Below, one piece after another: positions 60,772-64,000 of a stretch of DNA of 64,000 nucleotides. Each line of letters starts with the position of its first letter. Position 1 is the stretch's first letter. Source of the stretch: Terriglobales bacterium (GTDB taxonomy: Bacteria; Acidobacteriota; Terriglobia; Bryobacterales; Bryobacteraceae); assembly GCA_027485675.1 (NCBI GenBank), contig JAIXQP010000006.1, positions 62,001-126,000 of the forward strand, given 5' to 3'. The notes under the pieces were generated by a model. The model was given only the letters and a program-made list of their open reading frames with translations. It was not told the origin of the DNA and ran no database searches. The translations under genes were made by a program, and so were the position numbers.

Positions 60772-61559
60772 TGCCTGCCGTACGCTCTACACTCACGGCT
60801 GATCTCCAGCGCCTCGGCGTCGCCCCCGGCATGACCCTCATGGTCCACGCGGCCGTCCGCTCCCTCGGCCCGGTCACCGGCGGCGTCAATGTCGTCGTCC
60901 AGTCCCTCCTCGATGCCGTCGGCCCCACCGGCACCCTCGTCGCCTACGTCGACTTCGAGCCCTTCTTTGAAGACGAAGACGAAACCGAAGTGCCCGTCTT
61001 CGATAAACGCATCGCCCATGCCGCCCGCGACCACGGCGTCCTCCACGAAACCTTGCGGAACTGGCCCGGCACCCTCCGCAGCGACCACCCCGACGCCGGC
61101 GTCGCCGCCCTCGGCCCTCTCGCCGCATGGATCACCGCCGAACATCCGTTCCAATACGGGTACGGCCCGGGCACTCCCTTCGAGAAGGTGCTCAAGGCCA
61201 ACGGCAGCGTCCTGATGCTCGGAGCGCCCCTCGATACCATCACGCTCCTCCACTACGCCGAGCACGAGGCCCGCATTCCCAACAAACGCATCCACCGCTA
61301 CCGCCGCCTTATGCCCACCTCCTCGGGCCCCCAATGGATCGACTTCGAAGAGTTCGATACCGGTGATCCCGTGAACAGCGACCTTCCGCAGAACGTCTTC
61401 GAACAGATCGCCACCGCCTTTCTCGCCACCGGCCGGGGGACCACCGGCTCCGTCGGCGCCGCCCCGGCCTATCTTTTACCCGCCCCGGAACTCGTCCGTT
61501 TCGGGATCCAATGGCTGGAACGCTACTTCGCAGAGCCTGCAGCGCGAAACGCTCACTGA
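60771..61559 (+). CDS. AAC(3)-family antibiotic N-acetyltransferase-like protein
   Basis: A 262-residue member of the aminoglycoside 3-N-acetyltransferase (Antibiotic_NAT) family: LQRLGVAPGMTLMVHAAVRS, GTLVAYVDFEPFF, GTLRSDHPDAGVAALGPLAA, YGPGTPFEKVLKANGSVLML, GAPLDTITLLHYAEHEARIP with the catalytic His. Many chromosomal members (YokD-like) act on other amines, so resistance is not implied. An acidic insert (FFEDEDETEVPVFDKRIAHA) replaces the usual loop. It is divergent from the hydrolase and 67 bases before the methyltransferase. Confidence 0.88.
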   Translation: MPAVRSTLTADLQRLGVAPGMTLMVHAAVRSLGPVTGGVNVVVQSLLDAVGPTGTLVAYVDFEPFFEDEDETEVPVFDKRIAHAARDHGVLHETLRNWPGTLRSDHPDAGVAALGPLAAWITAEHPFQYGYGPGTPFEKVLKANGSVLMLGAPLDTITLLHYAEHEARIPNKRIHRYRRLMPTSSGPQWIDFEEFDTGDPVNSDLPQNVFEQIATAFLATGRGTTGSVGAAPAYLLPAPELVRFGIQWLERYFAEPAARNAH

Positions 61560-61610
61560 GCCCCATCCCGGCGAGACCCGCCCCTTTTGCAGTCCCTCGC
61601 CGGAATCGTC

Positions 61611-61616
61611 TACACT
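61611..61616 (+). promoter_or_regulatory. Candidate -10 of the methyltransferase gene
   Basis: TACACT ends 10 bases before ATG 61627, in the 67-base gap after the acetyltransferase gene. Very short predicted leader. Confidence 0.35.
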
Positions 61617-61626
61617 CACGAAGCCG

Positions 61627-62997
61627 ATGTCCAACACCTACGATCAGGTCCTCTACCCCAGCAAGGCTTTCCAGGACACCCACCCCGATCGCCTCGCCAC
61701 CGTCGCCGCGCTCCATGGACTGCAGCCGCCCACCCGCGCCTGCCGCGTCCTCGACGTCGGCTGCGGCGATGGCAGCAACCTCATCCCCCTCGCCGTCGCC
61801 CTGCCCGGCTCCCACTTCGTCGGCATCGACCTCGCCGCCCGGCCCATCGCCATCGGCCAGGGCACCATCGCCCGCCTCGGCCTCTCGAACGTCGAACTCC
61901 ACGCCCTTGACATCCTCGACTTCCCCGCCCACCTCGGCCCGTTCGATTACATCATCGCCCACGGCTTCTGTTCCTGGGTGCCGCCCTTTGTCCTCGACGC
62001 CTTCTTCGCCCTCTGCCAGCGGCATCTCTCGCCCCACGGCGTCGTCTTTGCCAGTTACAACACCTATCCCGAAGGCCACCTCCGCGAGGCCACCCGCCGC
62101 ATCCTCCGCCACCCCGGCGCGGACTCCGTCGCCGGCGCCAAAGCCTATCTCGCCACCGTCCGCCAGCAGGCAACCAATCCCGTCTGGACGACGATCCTCG
62201 ACTCCGAAATCGAGCGGCTGAACGCCCGCGACGAAAACGTAACCTATCACGACGAACTCGGCGGCGCCTATCACTGCTTCTACGTCGCTCACTTCCTCGA
62301 ACGGGCCGCCGCGTTCGGGCTCCAATTCCTCAGCGAAGCCAAGCTCCGCGCGGTACTCTCGCCGCCGTTCTCCCGCGAAGCGCTCGCGCAGCCGAACGAG
62401 GCCGCCTATCAGCAGGCGCTCGATTTCGCCACTTTTCAGGGCTTCCGGCGCACTCTCCTCTGCCGCGCCGAAAACCCCGTCGACCGGGACGGCTTCGCCG
62501 GCCGCCTGCCCGAGTTACTTCTCGCCTCTCCGCTTCGCTTCGTCAGCCGTTCGGCCAACGGCGGCGAAACCTTCCGGAACGAGCGGGGTCCCGGACAGGC
62601 CGAACTGAACCATCCCCAGCTTCTCGCCCTGCTCCACCAACTCGAATCGCTCTGGCCGCAAGCCCGGCCCATCGCCAGCCTCCTCCCGCCCGACCCCGAC
62701 CCGGCCGTTCTCAACCAGATTCTGGCGCTCGCCGCCGCCGGGCTCGTCGCCCTGCGCAGCTTCGAGCTTCCGGCCGCCTCCGCCCCCGCCCGCTACCCAG
62801 TAGCCAGCCCCCTCGCCCGGCTCCAGGCCTCCAGCGGTCCGCTGCTCACCACGCTGCTCCACACCCACGTCCAGATCGAGGAAGCGGCCGGGCGCCAATT
62901 CCTCCAACTGCTCGACGGCACCCGCGCCGCCTCCAGCTTGGCCGTCGGCGGCGAGACCCTCAAAGCGCTTTACCGGATGGGCTTGATGATCGCCTAA
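61627..62997 (+). CDS. SAM-dependent methyltransferase with regulatory domain
   Basis: A 456-residue protein. The N-terminal class I methyltransferase domain has the SAM motif CRVLDVGCGDGSNLIPLAVA, an acidic GIDLAARP after strand 2 and FDYIIAHGFCSWVPPFV. Behind it lies a methyltransferase regulatory-type domain (VTYHDELGGAYHCFYVAHFL, ERAAAFGLQFLSEAKL) and a winged-helix-like C-terminus. Related proteins methylate protein lysines or are uncharacterised; substrate unknown. Its stop shares CTAA (62994-62997) with the convergent dehydrogenase gene. Confidence 0.88.
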   Translation: MSNTYDQVLYPSKAFQDTHPDRLATVAALHGLQPPTRACRVLDVGCGDGSNLIPLAVALPGSHFVGIDLAARPIAIGQGTIARLGLSNVELHALDILDFPAHLGPFDYIIAHGFCSWVPPFVLDAFFALCQRHLSPHGVVFASYNTYPEGHLREATRRILRHPGADSVAGAKAYLATVRQQATNPVWTTILDSEIERLNARDENVTYHDELGGAYHCFYVAHFLERAAAFGLQFLSEAKLRAVLSPPFSREALAQPNEAAYQQALDFATFQGFRRTLLCRAENPVDRDGFAGRLPELLLASPLRFVSRSANGGETFRNERGPGQAELNHPQLLALLHQLESLWPQARPIASLLPPDPDPAVLNQILALAAAGLVALRSFELPAASAPARYPVASPLARLQASSGPLLTTLLHTHVQIEEAAGRQFLQLLDGTRAASSLAVGGETLKALYRMGLMIA

Positions 62998-64000
62998 AGC
63001 CGGAACAGCTTCTCGGACTGGATGCCCTTAAACGCGTTCCGCGTATCCACCACAATCTTCGACGCGGCCAGAATCGCCTCCCGGTCAAACGCGGTGTGAT
63101 CGGTAATCAGCACGGTGCAATCGGCCGCCGCGCACGCCGCAAGCTCCTCCTGCGAATCCATCGCCAGCCCGTCCATCCGCAGATGCGGCACAAATGGATC
63201 GCTGTAGCTCAGCACGGCGCCGCGCTGCTTCAGCACATGGATGATGTCCAGCGCCGGCGACTCCCGCACGTCCTCGATGTTCTTCTTGTACGCCACCCCA
63301 AGCACATGAATCTTCGAATCGCGTAACGGCTTCCGGTGCTCGTTCAAGGCATGTTGCACCTTGTCCACCACGAAGTGCGGCATCTGGCCGTTAATGTAGC
63401 CCGCCAGATCAATGAAACGGGCCTCAATGCCTTGTTGCCGGGACTTCCAGGCCAGGTAGAACGGATCGACCGGAATGCAGTGACCACCCAGGCCGGGACC
63501 GGGATAAAACGGCATGAAGCCGAACGGTTTCGTCGCCGCGGCGTCAATCACCTCCCAAACGTTGATCCCCATCCGGTCGCACATCATCGCCATCTCGTTC
63601 ACCAGGCCGATATTGATCATGCGGAAGGTGTTCTCAAGCAGCTTCACCATCTCCGCCACGCTCGTCGAAGTCACCGGCACCACCGTATCGAGCGACTGCC
63701 CGTAAAACAGCGCGCCCAGCTCCGTGCAGGCCGGCGTAATGCCGCCGACGACTTTCGGAATGTTCCGCGTCTGATACTTCGCGTTGCCGGGGTCCACCCG
63801 CTCGGGCGAGAAGCAGACAAAAAAGTCCTCGCCCACCTTCAGGCCAGACTTTTCGAGCAGCGGCAGCACAAGTTCGTCGGTCGTCCCCGGATAGGTCGTC
63901 GATTCGAGAATCACCAGCGTCCCCGGCCGCAGATACTTCGCAATCTGCTCGGTCGAGTTCACAATGAAGCTCATGTCCGGGTCTTTCGTCTTGCGCAGGG
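62994..64000 (-). CDS. Nucleotide-sugar dehydrogenase (UDP-GlcNAc/ManNAc 6-dehydrogenase type), N-terminus outside window
   Basis: The frame continues to the window end (codons before Met 63974 read LRKTKDPD, the usual lead into this region), so at least 335 residues are present and the NAD-binding start is missing. Visible: LVILESTTYPGTTDELVLPL, catalytic-Cys segment GLGGHCIPVDPFYLAWKSRQ, KIHVLGVAYKKNIEDVRESP, and the UDP-binding C-terminal domain. The family oxidises UDP-N-acetylhexosamines to uronic acids for surface polysaccharides; GlcNAc and ManNAc types cannot be told apart. Confidence 0.92.
   Translation of the reverse strand, partial: LRKTKDPDMSFIVNSTEQIAKYLRPGTLVILESTTYPGTTDELVLPLLEKSGLKVGEDFFVCFSPERVDPGNAKYQTRNIPKVVGGITPACTELGALFYGQSLDTVVPVTSTSVAEMVKLLENTFRMINIGLVNEMAMMCDRMGINVWEVIDAAATKPFGFMPFYPGPGLGGHCIPVDPFYLAWKSRQQGIEARFIDLAGYINGQMPHFVVDKVQHALNEHRKPLRDSKIHVLGVAYKKNIEDVRESPALDIIHVLKQRGAVLSYSDPFVPHLRMDGLAMDSQEELAACAAADCTVLITDHTAFDREAILAASKIVVDTRNAFKGIQSEKLFRL

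Noticed and set aside
60771-61559. AAC(3)-like gene as an acquired resistance gene
   Set aside because: No mobile element, base use equals its neighbours, and the family has many chromosomal members with other substrates.

Overview
The window looks like chromosomal DNA of a GC-rich, flagellated Gram-negative bacterium, most likely an acidobacterium of the Bryobacterales/Solibacter type. This placement is an inference from gene content: a c-type cytochrome DUF1549/DUF1553 protein paired with a DUF1501 protein, an anti-sigma factor carrying HEAT repeats, lipid A genes (lpxA, lpxD), a complete Tol-Pal set and several secreted proteins of soil-bacterial type. No rRNA, tRNA, CRISPR array, insertion sequence or phage gene was seen. 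There is no gene-free stretch over 300 bases; the longest gap (about 275 bases, 25755-26028) is a regulatory region rich in inverted repeats.

Region by region: (1) 2-11682, + strand: a flagellar export/hook/motor operon (fliK C-terminal part, flgD, flgE, fliN, fliO, fliP, fliQ, fliR, flhB, flhA, flhF, fliA, a second SpoA-domain fliN/fliY-like gene, a DUF2802-like membrane protein), with visibly lower GC than the rest. (2) 11708-18618, - strand: sensor kinase and NtrC-type regulator, rpsA with a terminator, then an ECF sigma / HEAT anti-sigma / double-PDZ envelope-stress module. (3) 18642-24582, - strand: DUF1549/1553, DUF1501, heme A synthase and a sirtuin, closely spaced. (4) 24703-29600: tadA, a zinc-finger/HTH protein divergent from a degenerate LexA/CI-like repressor, then rpiB-glyA-glycosyltransferase. 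(5) 29648-34851: proS, a class V aminotransferase, and a - strand group of amidohydrolase, DeoC-like protein and CBM9-like secreted protein. (6) 34857-39920, - strand: tolQ-tolR-tolA-tolB-pal-ybgF with a recognisable promoter and an internal terminator. (7) 39982-53174: amidohydrolase divergent from gatB, a pseudokinase candidate, a FAD oxidoreductase, lpxD divergent from lpxA, then a tolC-RND-adaptor efflux set. (8) 53176-64000: kup, an operon of beta-helix, START-like, TPR and ankyrin proteins with chained ATGA overlaps, a glyoxalase-like protein, a hydrolase divergent from an AAC(3)-like acetyltransferase, a methyltransferase, and part of a nucleotide-sugar dehydrogenase cut by the window end.

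Points that stand out: a DeoC-family protein that has lost the Schiff-base lysine and the catalytic aspartate but kept the second lysine; a perfect 9-bp inverted repeat filling the 25-bp gap between lpxD and lpxA and containing a two-way -10; a recurring TAnnnT hexamer 6-10 bases before start codons lacking a Shine-Dalgarno, suggesting leaderless transcripts; convergent gene pairs that almost always share their stop codons; a degenerate S24-type regulator with an elaborate set of palindromes in front; and a sigma/anti-sigma/PDZ stress module with no protease.
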